Source: Hyphomicrobiales bacterium (lineage in GTDB: Bacteria; Pseudomonadota; Alphaproteobacteria; Rhizobiales; Beijerinckiaceae). From it: 64,000 nt of DNA. The position numbers and the translations under genes were made by a program. Below are positions 46,264-57,308 of the stretch, one piece after another. A model generated the notes under the pieces. The model did no database searches and was not told where the DNA came from. It worked only from the letters and a program-made list of their open reading frames with translations. Position 1 is the stretch's first letter. Each line of letters begins with the position of its first letter. The stretch lies in assembly GCA_930633525.1 (NCBI GenBank), contig CAKNFP010000002.1, forward strand, positions 1,426,001 to 1,490,000, written 5' to 3'.

Positions 46264-47346
46264 CTACGCGTATATACGCCAATGATCGCGCTTTATGCTG
46301 ATGGTTATGTTCTCGCTATCGAGCTTGTTGGGGACCTGCAGGCGGATCGGCAGGCCCTTGGAGGTTGCCTCGAGGTGATAATGCGCGCCTTGGAATGTGG
46401 ATGAGACCACCTCAGCATCCATCGTGGTGCCCTGCGTGGCCGAGACCGGCATCCCCCCGCGAGATGTCACGTCGATGAGTTCCGGGCGCACCGAGATCTT
46501 GACCGCTTGCCCCGCCGCGAGCGCGTGTGGTGCGAGTGCCTCGATGACGACCGCCTCGCTCAGCCGAATCCGCGCGTAGGCGCCATTCACCGCCTCCGCG
46601 ACGCCGTCGAACAGGTTGGCGGTGCCGATAAAATCAGCCACGAATGGAGATGCGGGCGAGCGGTAGAGCTCTTCCGGCGACCCCGACTGGACGATCTCGC
46701 CCTTGTTCATTACGACGATGCGGTCGCTCATCGCCAGCGCCTCGTCCTGATCATGGGTCACGAAGATCGTTGCGATGTTCATGCGATCATGCAGCTTACG
46801 CAACCAGATCCGGGCGCGCTCGCGCAGCTTTGCGTCGAGATTGGACAGCGGCTCGTCGAGCAGCAGAACCTCCGGCTCGAACACTAAAGTGCGGGCCAGC
46901 GCGACGCGCTGTTGCTGTCCACCAGACAGGGCATGCGGATACTTGTCCGCCTGGCCGTGCAACTCGACGAGATTCAGCATCTGCTCGACGCGTTCGGTCC
47001 GTTCACGCCTGCCGATCGAGCGCAGGCGCAAGGGAAACTCGACATTTTGGCGGACGGTCATGTGCGGCCAGAGCGCGTAGCTCTGGAAAACCAGGCCAAT
47101 ATTGCGATCCTCCGCCGGAACGAAGACGCCACGGCTGATGTCGGCCATCACGTAATCGCCAAGGGCGATACGTCCGGCATCGGGGCGGTCCAGCCCGGCC
47201 AGAAGCCACAGGGCGGTCGACTTCCCGCAGCCGCTCGGACCGAGAAGGGTGAGGAACTCCCCGCGCTTAACCCGCAGTGACATTCCCTTCAGGGCGGTAA
47301 AGCCGCCATAGGTACGCGACAGATTCTCGACGATGAGGTCAGCCAT
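46264..47346 (-). CDS. ABC transporter ATPase, FbpC/PotA type
   Basis: The 360-residue ATPase has Walker A GPSGCGKST, LVFQSYALWPHM, signature LSGGQQQRVALA, Walker B VLLLDEPLSNLD, a switch His (FVTHDQDEALAMSD) and a TOBE domain at the C-terminus. It overlaps the permease gene by 8 bases. The Fbp-type set with a fused permease takes up ferric iron, phosphonates or small carboxylates; the linked catabolic genes favour an organic substrate. Confidence 0.92.
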   Translation of the reverse strand: MADLIVENLSRTYGGFTALKGMSLRVKRGEFLTLLGPSGCGKSTALWLLAGLDRPDAGRIALGDYVMADISRGVFVPAEDRNIGLVFQSYALWPHMTVRQNVEFPLRLRSIGRRERTERVEQMLNLVELHGQADKYPHALSGGQQQRVALARTLVFEPEVLLLDEPLSNLDAKLRERARIWLRKLHDRMNIATIFVTHDQDEALAMSDRIVVMNKGEIVQSGSPEELYRSPASPFVADFIGTANLFDGVAEAVNGAYARIRLSEAVVIEALAPHALAAGQAVKISVRPELIDVTSRGGMPVSATQGTTMDAEVVSSTFQGAHYHLEATSKGLPIRLQVPNKLDSENITISIKRDHWRIYA

Positions 47347-49057
47347 AGATTTTCACCCCGAACACACGCTGGGAGACCTGAACGAGGATGAAGACAATGA
47401 TGATCTGGATCGTTGCCAGAGGGGCAATGACGTCGATCTGACCGTTCTTCCACAGTTGCAGGATCGTCGTCCCGATCAATTCTGATCCGGGCGCAACTAG
47501 GAATACTGCGGTCACATAGTCACGGATCATAAGAATGGCAAGCAAAAGGACGCAGGAAAGCATGCTGAGCTTCAGGATCGGCATGATGATCGTGCGGCAA
47601 GTTGTCCACCAACTGGCGCCGACATTGCGGGCGGCGAGGTCGAGATCCTGGCTGATCTGGTTGAGGGCCGGCAGGATCGTACCGATGGCGCTAGGCAGAA
47701 ACCGTACGACATAGGCGAAGACGAGCGCCCAGATCGTGTTGCGCAGCCCGCCGATCATTGGCACGGCGAGCAAGAGATAGAGGAAAGCCAGACCACCGAA
47801 CACCCCGGTGAGAGCCCGCGGTGTTTGCGCCACGACCGCCAGGGCGGGGGCGAGACTGAAATTCGAACGGTAGGCGACAAGCGTGACGACGATGGTAACG
47901 GCCGTCCCAATGATGCTGCCTATCAGAGCGACCAGCACGGTATTGCTGATCGAGCGAAGATAAAGATCGTTGTCCCAGAGAACCTTGTAGTTATCCAGCG
48001 TCAGGACGCTGGCTATCGGCATCAGAGGGGTCAGAATTACTGTGAAGGAGCGCAGCACGATCATGCCGATGACCAGAATGATTGTAGCGAAGATGAATCC
48101 ATAGACGGCGACGGCGACCGGTATCCTGAAACGCCCCAGATCGAAGAGTCTGGGCTGGCTCGCCTTGCCGCCGACCGTCACGAAGCGCTTGCCGTTGCTG
48201 ACCAGGCGCTTCTGAATAGCGAGCAGCACGAGGATGACAGCAAGCATGAGCATCGCGGCGGCAGCGACGAGATGGTATTGAGGTTGCGCCTTGTTGATCG
48301 CCTCTTCGAACAGGAACGTCGAAAAGAACGGAATCTTGGCTGGGCGTCCGAAGAGCAGCGGAATCGAGAGAGCCTCGATCGCCAGCACAAAGTTCATGGT
48401 CAGCCCGTAGAGGATCGCGGGCCTCAGCAGAGGCAAGGTGACGGACGTGAGGATCCGGAGCGGCCGTGCGCCGACGCTGCGGGCCGTGGATTCGAGGTTC
48501 GGATCGATCTGCCGTGCTGCGGCGATGCAGAAGAGGAAGGCAAGTGGAGCCTGGCAATTGCCCGTGATGAACGCCATCCCGGCGATCGAATAGAGATTCC
48601 ACGGCACGTCACCAAACCACGCCTGCAACTGCAACGTGACGTAGCCGGACGGGCCGAACGCTAGATACCAGCCGAACGACATGAGGAGATGCGAAAGGAA
48701 TAGTGGCCAGATCACGACCTGAGAGACGAAGCCACGGCCGGGCAGGTTGGTCCGCGATACGAGGATGGCCAGCACCGTACCGATAATCTGTGCGATGACT
48801 GCCGTCAGGACCGAAAAGATCAGTGTGTTCCAGCTGGCCTCTCGAAACTGCTCGTCCGCGAGCAGCGCCGCAAAATTACCAAGCGTCCAAATCGCTCCCT
48901 GTTGATGCAGCGGGCGATCGATGAACGCCTGGTAAGCGACGAACAAGAGCGGTGCGAGCACGGCTATCGCCGTGACGGCGAATACTGCGTACTGGATCGC
49001 CAGCGTCCCTTGCCACCGTCGAGGCAGGGGCGCACGCAGACTACCTGTGAGGCTCAT
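47339..49057 (-). CDS. Fused two-domain ABC permease (FbpB type)
   Basis: The 572-residue protein contains two permease modules. The first (about residues 15-290) has EAA loop ESTARSVGARPLRILTSVTLPLL, the second (about 315-572) DLAARNVGASWWTTCRTIIMPIL, each with about six helices. FbpB-type transporters commonly carry this internal duplication, so a single gene provides both halves of the membrane channel. It lies between the ATPase gene (overlap) and the binding-protein gene (36 bases). Confidence 0.92.
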   Translation of the reverse strand: MSLTGSLRAPLPRRWQGTLAIQYAVFAVTAIAVLAPLLFVAYQAFIDRPLHQQGAIWTLGNFAALLADEQFREASWNTLIFSVLTAVIAQIIGTVLAILVSRTNLPGRGFVSQVVIWPLFLSHLLMSFGWYLAFGPSGYVTLQLQAWFGDVPWNLYSIAGMAFITGNCQAPLAFLFCIAAARQIDPNLESTARSVGARPLRILTSVTLPLLRPAILYGLTMNFVLAIEALSIPLLFGRPAKIPFFSTFLFEEAINKAQPQYHLVAAAAMLMLAVILVLLAIQKRLVSNGKRFVTVGGKASQPRLFDLGRFRIPVAVAVYGFIFATIILVIGMIVLRSFTVILTPLMPIASVLTLDNYKVLWDNDLYLRSISNTVLVALIGSIIGTAVTIVVTLVAYRSNFSLAPALAVVAQTPRALTGVFGGLAFLYLLLAVPMIGGLRNTIWALVFAYVVRFLPSAIGTILPALNQISQDLDLAARNVGASWWTTCRTIIMPILKLSMLSCVLLLAILMIRDYVTAVFLVAPGSELIGTTILQLWKNGQIDVIAPLATIQIIIVFILVQVSQRVFGVKIYG

Positions 49058-49093
49058 GATCAGGCCTTGTGCTTTGTCTCGAGAGGCGTCGCT

Positions 49094-50194
49094 TCAGTGG
49101 CCTTTGATGACCTTGTAGCGCTCGCGGAACTCGGCGACACGCTCCAGGAACTTGTCGGCGTAGGAGACAAGAATGATATTCTCCTCACCGATTTGCTCGG
49201 CAATGCTATCGTAGGAGAAGTATCGGATCGCGTCCTTCGGCAAGCCCGGTCGATAGGGCGTCAGGCCTCCCTGGCTGATCGCCTTCTGCCCCTGCTCTGA
49301 CAGGATGAAGTCCAGCATCAGCTTTGCAGAATTCACGCTTCTGGCCTTGCCGGTGATGGCGGTGCCGCGCAGCACCACGGGCGTACCATCCTTAGGAAAC
49401 GCCCAGCCGAGGAGCTTGTCCTGGGCACCGCCCATCTTCGGAAAGAAGGTGATACCCGAAAGGAAGTAGCCGACTTTGTATTCGCCGGAAGAGAGTTTCG
49501 CGAGCATCGAGCCGCCGCTCTCTTCCGGTTGGGTGAAGCGGGCAAGGGCTTCTATGGAGTTCCAAGCCTTGTCGCCGTCCTTCATGGTCCAGCTAAGATA
49601 GATTGGCTGACCGTAAGATCCGACACCGCTGTAGCTGGTCAGGCCATTCTTGTAGAAGGCGGGCCGAGCTTGCGTTGCCTTGATCACGTCCGCGAGGGAG
49701 CTTGGCTGCTCGTCTTTCGGAACCACGAGCTTATTGTAGACCATGATCATCGGATCGGTCGACATCGTGTAAAGACCCGGGAATGGGATGCTCCACTTGG
49801 GAACATGTGCCCTCTCGGGCGATTCATAGCGATTGATCGAGTCAGGCTTCTTCAGGAACTCCAGCCAACCGTCGATCGAGCCAAGCGCCAGCATGTCGGC
49901 ACTGCGAGCCCCTGAACCGCTCTCGATTTCATAGCGGGTAAAGCCCTCGAGCGTTCCGAGCTGGAGCGCCTTGACCTTGATCCAAGGATACAGCGAGTTG
50001 AATTTCTCAACGATAGGCTTCCAATTGAAATCGGACAGATTGCTGTAAATGATAAGATCGTTCTCAGCCTTGGAAGCTTCGACGATATCCTTGTATTCGG
50101 TCGGATAGTTTTTTGGAATCTCAGCCGCATGAGTATTGGCGGCTGCGAGTAGCGCCAGGGCCGCCGCGGCAGCGATCGAGGGAACCAGCTTCAT
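49094..50194 (-). CDS. Periplasmic binding protein, FbpA type
   Basis: The 366-residue protein begins with a Sec signal peptide (residues 1-23, cleavage near NTHA-AE). The mature part has YKDIVEASKAENDLIIYSNLSD, WIKVKALQLG, PGLYTMSTDPMIMVYNK and SAKLMLDFILSEQGQ. The set of Tyr and Asp ligands that marks iron-specific FbpA is not evident, so iron is not assured. ATG 50194 is supported by GGGAGG upstream. It opens the transport-catabolic operon and is divergent from the aldehyde dehydrogenase gene. Confidence 0.9.
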   Translation of the reverse strand: MKLVPSIAAAAALALLAAANTHAAEIPKNYPTEYKDIVEASKAENDLIIYSNLSDFNWKPIVEKFNSLYPWIKVKALQLGTLEGFTRYEIESGSGARSADMLALGSIDGWLEFLKKPDSINRYESPERAHVPKWSIPFPGLYTMSTDPMIMVYNKLVVPKDEQPSSLADVIKATQARPAFYKNGLTSYSGVGSYGQPIYLSWTMKDGDKAWNSIEALARFTQPEESGGSMLAKLSSGEYKVGYFLSGITFFPKMGGAQDKLLGWAFPKDGTPVVLRGTAITGKARSVNSAKLMLDFILSEQGQKAISQGGLTPYRPGLPKDAIRYFSYDSIAEQIGEENIILVSYADKFLERVAEFRERYKVIKGH

Positions 50195-50283
50195 CTCATC
50201 CTCCCTTGTGCGCCCAGACGGCCTCACCGGCCGGACGTCAATCGAACGTCTCTTTTATGATCGTTCTGTTAGATGAGACATCA

Positions 50284-50430
50284 TTCTATTTCAGAAACCA
50301 GCTGTCAAGTTCCTGTTCTAGCGGAAGATGGCGATATGGGAGGCTTTTATCGGCCGGACCGCCGCTGCTTTTCCTTGACGCTTGGAAATTTTTCGTTCTA
50401 TTTTAAATTTTAAAGTCAAATAAAACAGAA
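50284..50430. promoter_or_regulatory. Divergent control region with IclR-like dyads and a promoter
   Basis: Two dyads share TTCTRTTT. The first is TTCT-N5-AGAA at 50284-50296. The second, larger one has arms TTCTATTTTA (50396-50405) and TAAAACAGAA (50421-50430), 15 bases apart. A plus-strand promoter candidate, -35 TTGACG (50375-50380), 18 bases, -10 TATTTT (50399-50404), overlaps the left arm of the larger dyad, so binding would repress the aldehyde dehydrogenase operon. The IclR-family gene at 53851 ends that operon and is the likely regulator. Confidence 0.5.
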
Positions 50431-51917
50431 TGTCTCTCATGCAAACATACTCGCTGCATATCGGGGGGCGGGATTGCCCGCCCAGTTCCAATGAATGGTT
50501 CGAGACGAGCGAGCCGTTCTCGGGGCGGGTTTGGGCTCGGATTCCGCGCGGCAACGGGGCGGATGCGCGTCACGCGGTGGAGGTTGCGCATGCCGCGTTC
50601 TTTTCCGCGGAATGGGCTGATTTGTCTGCGACGCGGCGCGGCCATCTCCTCCGCCGTCTCGGCGATCTCATCGAGCGAGATGCCGAGCGGCTGGGGGCAA
50701 TCGAGCAGCGTGACAACGGCAAGCTGATCGCCGAAGTCGCCCTTCAGGTGAAGAACGTCGCACAATGGTTCCACTATTATGGTGGTCTCGCAGACAAGGT
50801 TAGTGGCCGCGTCATACCAATGAACAAGGCTGACGTCTTCAACTACACCGCCTACGAGCCTCTCGGCGTCGTGCTGGCCATCACGCCCTGGAACTCACCG
50901 CTGTCGCTCACCGCCTGGAAGATGGCGCCGGCGCTCGCCGCCGGAAACACAATCGTCATCAAGCCCTCTGAATTCACGTCGGCATCAATCATCGAACTGG
51001 CGAAGCTCGCCAAAGAGGCAGGCTTTCCCGATGGCGTCGTGAATGTCGTGACGGGCTACGGCTCCGAGATCGGCGATGTCCTCGTGCGCCACCCGCTGGT
51101 CGCCAAGGTCGCCTTCACCGGTGGCGAGCTCGCGGGGCGGAAGGTGAACGAGGCAGCCGCCTCGGACTTCAAGCCGGTCACGCTGGAGTTGGGCGGCAAG
51201 TCGCCGAATATCGTCTTCGACGACGCGGATTTCGAGCAGGCTATCAAGGGGGTGATCGCCGGCATCTTCGCGGCGGCTGGGCAGACGTGCATCGCAGGGT
51301 CCCGCCTGTTGGTTCACGCATCGATCCATGATGCGTTCGTGAAGCGGCTGATTGAGGTCGCCTCCGCCGCTCGTATTGGCGATCCCTCCGACTATGCCAC
51401 GGAGATCGGCCCGATCGCGACCCGTCCCCAGTGGCAAAAGATCATGGACATGATCGAGATGGCCAAGGAAGACGGGGCAACCTGCGCATTGGGCGGCCAC
51501 GCGTTGACAGGCGAGGCCTATGGACAGGGGCAGTTCGTGGCGCCAACGATCTTTAGCGGCGTGACCAATGACATGCGCATAGCCCAGCAAGAGGTTTTCG
51601 GGCCAGTGCTGAGCGTCATCCCATTCCAGGATCTGGACGACGCGATCCGCATCGCCAACGATGTCGCCTATGGCCTGGCGGCGGGCGTGTGGACCCAGAA
51701 CCTGCAGCGGGCGTTCGACTGCGCCCGACGCATTCGGGCCGGTACGATCTGGGTCAATAATTATCGCTCGACAAGCTACGCCACCCCCTTCGGCGGCTAC
51801 AAGCGCAGTGGCCTCGGACGCGAAGGCGGCGTCGACGCCATCAAGGAATATCTGCAGGTCAAGAGCGTCTGGATTACCACGGCGCCCAACCGCGCCAATC
51901 CCTTCGTTCTGGGCTGA
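50430..51917 (+). CDS. NAD(P)-dependent aldehyde dehydrogenase
   Basis: The 495-residue enzyme has the family marks: TPWNSPLSLTAWKMAPALAAGNT (NAD site, residues about 150-172), FTGGELAGRKVNE, the general base in LELGGKSPNIVF, and the catalytic Cys in GQTCIAGSRL. The C-terminal block is PFGGYKRSGLGREGG. It would oxidise an aldehyde to the acid in the cytoplasm. The start is either ATG 50430, whose codon overlaps the operator arm, or ATG 50439; neither has a clear ribosome site. It heads an operon with split transketolase genes. Confidence 0.92.
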   Translation: MSLMQTYSLHIGGRDCPPSSNEWFETSEPFSGRVWARIPRGNGADARHAVEVAHAAFFSAEWADLSATRRGHLLRRLGDLIERDAERLGAIEQRDNGKLIAEVALQVKNVAQWFHYYGGLADKVSGRVIPMNKADVFNYTAYEPLGVVLAITPWNSPLSLTAWKMAPALAAGNTIVIKPSEFTSASIIELAKLAKEAGFPDGVVNVVTGYGSEIGDVLVRHPLVAKVAFTGGELAGRKVNEAAASDFKPVTLELGGKSPNIVFDDADFEQAIKGVIAGIFAAAGQTCIAGSRLLVHASIHDAFVKRLIEVASAARIGDPSDYATEIGPIATRPQWQKIMDMIEMAKEDGATCALGGHALTGEAYGQGQFVAPTIFSGVTNDMRIAQQEVFGPVLSVIPFQDLDDAIRIANDVAYGLAAGVWTQNLQRAFDCARRIRAGTIWVNNYRSTSYATPFGGYKRSGLGREGGVDAIKEYLQVKSVWITTAPNRANPFVLG

Positions 51918-51960
51918 GCCCTTCCTCAAGAAAAAACGATCTCCAAGGCAGGAAATCTCC

Positions 51961-52824
51961 ATGGACTTGCAAGCCACGCATGATCGACAACCGGCCCCAC
52001 GCATTCATGACGAGGCAGAATTGCGGCGTATCGCGCGCAACCTTCGCAAACAGGTTATCCGTATGGTCGCGCGGAACGGCCGAGGCTATGTTCAGCAGGG
52101 CCTAGGAGCCGCGGATATCTTCGCGCTCCTCTATTTTTCTGAACTGCGCCTCGATACCGGCGACCCGGACTGGGCTGATCGCGATCGCATGGTCTTGTCG
52201 ATGGCGCACAACTCCGCCCTGTTCCACGCGACCCTCGCCGAGCGCGGCCTGATTCCGGACAATGCGCTGGAGACCTATTGCAGGGACGGCTCATCGCTTG
52301 AGATCAATTGCTCGGAGCGGTTGGGGACGCTCGTCGAGGCGAGCTGTGGCTCGCTCGGACAGGGCCTCTCGGTTGCGGTCGGAATGGCCGCTTCCGCCAA
52401 GCGGCGCGGAACGGGCCAACGGTTCTATGTCGTACTCGGCGATGGCGAGCTTCAGGAGGGCCAGGTCTGGGAAGCCGCCATGGCGGCTGCGCATCTCAGG
52501 CTCGACAACCTGTGTCTGATCATCGACTACAACGCCATGCAGGTTGAAGGAAGCAGCAGCAAGGTCATGGACATGGAGCCTGCGGCGGCGAAGTGGCGCG
52601 CCTTCGGTTGGCAAGTCTGCGACATCGACGGCAACGATATCGCAGCGCTGAAAGCGAGCTTCGATCTTGCCCGTGGCTGCTCTGGCCAGCCGACCTGCAT
52701 CGTGGCCCGTACGCTTGTCGGCAAGGGTGTCAGCGAGCTCGAGGGAATCTTTTCGCATACATTGAAAATGCCGCAGGATACGGCGGCGCGGGCCTTGGCC
52801 GAACTCGAGGAGCAGGCGGCGTGA
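51961..52824 (+). CDS. Transketolase, N-terminal (thiamine-diphosphate binding) subunit
   Basis: The 287-residue protein corresponds to the first third of transketolase: GYVQQGLGAADIFALLYFSEL, MAHNSALFHATLAERG, GSLGQGLSVAVGMAASAKRRG and the diphosphate-binding GDGELQEGQVWEAAMAAAHL with IDYN about 26 residues on. It ends naturally and its GTGA junction couples it to the C-terminal subunit. ATG 51961 is chosen by its ribosome site (AGGAAATC); the frame is open upstream into the dehydrogenase gene. Split transketolases move two-carbon ketol units in sugar and special catabolic routes. Confidence 0.92.
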   Translation: MDLQATHDRQPAPRIHDEAELRRIARNLRKQVIRMVARNGRGYVQQGLGAADIFALLYFSELRLDTGDPDWADRDRMVLSMAHNSALFHATLAERGLIPDNALETYCRDGSSLEINCSERLGTLVEASCGSLGQGLSVAVGMAASAKRRGTGQRFYVVLGDGELQEGQVWEAAMAAAHLRLDNLCLIIDYNAMQVEGSSSKVMDMEPAAAKWRAFGWQVCDIDGNDIAALKASFDLARGCSGQPTCIVARTLVGKGVSELEGIFSHTLKMPQDTAARALAELEEQAA

Positions 52825-53819
52825 ACGCTCAGACGACACAGGCTCTGGCCGTAGACGATTTCATCGCCCGTACGCCCGGCGCCGGCGTTCTCCAGAAGAT
52901 CTGGGGAGATGCCTTGGCTGAAGCAGGCGCGCGCGACAGCCGCATCATCTGCCTCTGCGCCGACGTTTCGTCTCCAACGGAGGCCGACCGTTTCCGCGAC
53001 CGTTTGCCGGAGCGCTTTTATCAGGTCGGCATCGCGGAAGCGAACATGGTCGGCATTGCGGCGGGAATGGCGCGCATGGGAGACATCCCGTTCATCCATT
53101 CGTTCTGCGTCTTCGCCACCAAGCGCTGTTATGATCAGCTCACGATGCAGGTGGCTTACCCGCGATTGAATATGAAGATCGTCGGCTTCATGCCGGGCCT
53201 GACAACGGATCTCGGTGTGACGCATCAGGCGATCGAGGACGTGGCTCTCATGCGGGTGATGCCCAACATGACGGTGCTGGAGCCCGCGGGGCAGGAACAG
53301 TATCGCTCTGCGGTCGCCACCGCGCTCGAGATCGACGGTCCGGTCTATCTGCGCATGATGCGCGCCTATGGCGACGAGAACCCTGAGCGGCTCGACCATC
53401 CGCTCGAGGTCGGAAAGGGTTATGTGATCGAAGAAGGAGGCCACGGCGCTATCTTCGCGACCGGGATGATGGTGCAGGAGGCGCGGCGCGCCGCCGCCGA
53501 ACTCAGGGCCGAAGGCCTTCATGTCACGGTGGTGAACATGTCGAGTATCAAGCCGCTTGACCACGAGCTTGTTATCCAGCTGGCCGCCAAGACAGGAGCT
53601 GTCGTCACTGCCGAAAACCATTCGATTATCGGGGGACTGGGATCCGCTGTTGCGGAAACCTTGATGGAGGCAGGTGTTTCCTGTGCGTTCCGGCGGATCG
53701 GCGTACGGGACACCTTCGCCGAAGGGGCCTCCACGCCGTATCTATTCGACAAATACGGCTTGTCGGCCCGCAGCATCGCATTGGCCTGTCGCGAGACCAT
53801 TGCCTCGCGCCGCAACTGA
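52821..53819 (+). CDS. Transketolase, C-terminal (pyrimidine and C-domain) subunit
   Basis: The 332-residue protein supplies the remaining two domains. The pyrimidine-binding region has IICLCADVSSPTEADRF, YQVGIAEANMVGIAAGMARMG (catalytic Glu in IAEAN), and DLGVTHQAIEDVALMRVMPNM. The C-domain has VVNMSSIKPLDHELV. GTG 52821 overlaps the TGA of the N-terminal subunit. The two genes together equal one transketolase. Housekeeping transketolases are usually one chain, so a specialised role tied to the aldehyde dehydrogenase is likely. Confidence 0.92.
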   Translation: MNAQTTQALAVDDFIARTPGAGVLQKIWGDALAEAGARDSRIICLCADVSSPTEADRFRDRLPERFYQVGIAEANMVGIAAGMARMGDIPFIHSFCVFATKRCYDQLTMQVAYPRLNMKIVGFMPGLTTDLGVTHQAIEDVALMRVMPNMTVLEPAGQEQYRSAVATALEIDGPVYLRMMRAYGDENPERLDHPLEVGKGYVIEEGGHGAIFATGMMVQEARRAAAELRAEGLHVTVVNMSSIKPLDHELVIQLAAKTGAVVTAENHSIIGGLGSAVAETLMEAGVSCAFRRIGVRDTFAEGASTPYLFDKYGLSARSIALACRETIASRRN

Positions 53820-53850
53820 GCGAGCTGGGAGCGGACCTTAGGAGATTGCG

Positions 53851-54600
53851 ATGGACAAGTCAGCGATGGAGACCGGGGGTGTGGCGGCGGTCGAACGCGC
53901 GCTGTTGATCCTGGACTCGTTCCGCGACAGCGAGGCAGGCCTGTCGCTTGCGGAGCTTTCGAAAAGAACCGGCCTGTACAAGAGCACCATCCTCCGGCTG
54001 ATCGAATCGCTTGAGCGATTCGATTATATCAGGCGAGTACCAGACGGTACTTTCGCGGTCGGTTGGAAGCCGTTCCGCCTCGGGGCGATCTATCAGCGGC
54101 AATTTCGGTTGGCGGATCACGTCCGGCCAGCGCTGGAGCTGCTCACGATCAAGCTCAATGAGTCCGCCTCCTTCTACGTGCCGGAGAACGGCCGGCGCGT
54201 CTGCCTCTATCGAGTCGAGTCGTCGCGCTCGATCCGCGACACGATACGGGAAGGCGATAGCTTGCCGCTTGATACCGGGGCCGGCGGACATGTGCTTATG
54301 GCGTTTATGGGCATGCCCGGGGATCGTTATGCAGAGATTCGTCGGACGCTCGTCGCACGCTCATTCGGCGAACGCGATCCGGAGACCGCAGCGATAGCGG
54401 CCCCAGTCTTTAGGATGGGGCGGGAACTGGCCGGCGCACTGAGCTTGTCCGGCCCCCGTTATCGCTTCGAGGGGGAGGAAGCCCGGATCATGAGCGCTCC
54501 CCTGCTGGAAGTTGCTCGGAGCCTCACGATGTCCCTGGGTGGCCTAGTGGACATCTTCGATTCCAGACTGACCTGCCCCGGGAAAAGTAGTCCTCCGTGA
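53851..54600 (+). CDS. IclR-family transcriptional regulator
   Basis: The 249-residue protein has the IclR winged helix (VERALLILDSFRDSEAGLSLAELSKRTGLYKSTILRLIESL, residues 10-51) and the ligand-binding GAF-like domain with FYVPENGRRVCLYRVESSRSIRD and LPLDTGAGGHVLMAF. It is last in the aldehyde dehydrogenase-transketolase operon, 31 bases after the transketolase gene. It is the natural candidate to bind the dyads at 50284-50430 and respond to a pathway acid or sugar. Confidence 0.92.
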   Translation: MDKSAMETGGVAAVERALLILDSFRDSEAGLSLAELSKRTGLYKSTILRLIESLERFDYIRRVPDGTFAVGWKPFRLGAIYQRQFRLADHVRPALELLTIKLNESASFYVPENGRRVCLYRVESSRSIRDTIREGDSLPLDTGAGGHVLMAFMGMPGDRYAEIRRTLVARSFGERDPETAAIAAPVFRMGRELAGALSLSGPRYRFEGEEARIMSAPLLEVARSLTMSLGGLVDIFDSRLTCPGKSSPP

Positions 54601-54632
54601 AGTAGGTTTTCGAGCCTTCGGGGGATGCTGTT

Positions 54633-54719
54633 ATGGCGCAGAAGAAGCGCAAGCCCGAAGAGATCGTCGTGAAGCTCGAGCTGCGAAAAGCCGACCAGCG
54701 AACCGTCGACTGTCTCTAA
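54633..54719 (+). pseudogene. IS3-family transposase OrfA fragment
   Basis: The 28-codon frame AQKKRKPEEIVVKLELRKAD resembles the N-terminus of IS3-type OrfA proteins of the KKHKPEEIVAKLR kind and then stops. There is no OrfB and there are no terminal repeats. It separates the IclR gene from the convergent transporter ATPase gene. Confidence 0.6.
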
Positions 54720-54763
54720 AACGCTATCGGCAACTTCATCCGCGCCTTCTCGCTCGCCGCATG

Positions 54764-56677
<1,914 letters not shown>

Positions 56678-56781
56678 CGAACCTCCCGGGCGCGAGCCCG
56701 GCCATCCCATCGGCCTGAAGTAGCGCCACAGCCGGAGTCGAGCATCCGGCGAGGGGCGGACCTGTCTCTGAAAAAGTATTG

Positions 56782-56798
56782 TTTGTTACATGTTGACT
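56782..56798 (+). promoter_or_regulatory. Conserved 17-bp operator/promoter motif, copy A
   Basis: TTTGTTACATGTTGACT lies between the divergent fused-ATPase and DppB-type genes. Its end TTGACT is a good -35, with CAATCT 17 bases later as a possible -10. The same motif with one mismatch occurs at 63270-63286 in front of the matching binding-protein gene and beside the RpiR regulator gene, in the same orientation. The TGTTACA part is probably the binding site of that regulator. Confidence 0.65.
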
Positions 56799-57299
56799 GT
56801 CAGACTGCATGTTTGCAATCTATTTTACATAATCCGGCGATCGAGACAGGTACCTCAGGATGGATCAGGACGTCACATGGCGCGCCACCGGCGGCTCTGC
56901 CCGCCGGGACCCTGCCGCGCGCAGCTAGGGCCTTCAGATGCTCCATTACACGCTGCGCCGGCTGCTGGTGGCGATCCCCACGCTTTTGCTGATCAGCCTG
57001 GTCATCTTCCTGCTGCTCGGCCTCGCGCCCGGGGATCCGATGGCACAGCTGCCGCTGACGATTCCGCCTGAGGTGAAGGAGAAGATGCGCGCGTCCCTCG
57101 GCCTCGGCGATCCCCTGCTGCTACGCTATTTCCTGTGGCTCAAGCAATTCTTCTGGGTCGAGCCACTGCATGTCCTCGACACGCTGTTCGGGTTGAACCT
57201 GGCCGGCGAGAGCCAGCGCGTAATTTCTTGGCAGTCACGCGCGCCCGTCGCTGACATCATCGCGCAACGACTGCCGCAGACGCTGTGGGTCGTGGGCCT

Positions 57300-57308
57300 T
57301 GCCTATCT
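57300..57308. repeat. Target-site duplication, left copy
   Basis: TGCCTATCT directly precedes the IS256-family element and is repeated at 58703-58711. The 9-bp length fits the 8-9 bp duplications of this family. Confidence 0.9.

Noticed and set aside
46264..50194. Simple iron-uptake operon
   Set aside because: The Fbp-type families fit, but the binding protein lacks an evident iron-ligand pattern and the operon continues into organic-acid enzymes. Iron is possible but not favoured.
51661..51960. Upstream start for the transketolase N-terminal subunit
   Set aside because: It would overlap the dehydrogenase gene by over 250 bases; ATG 51961 has a ribosome site and fits homologs.
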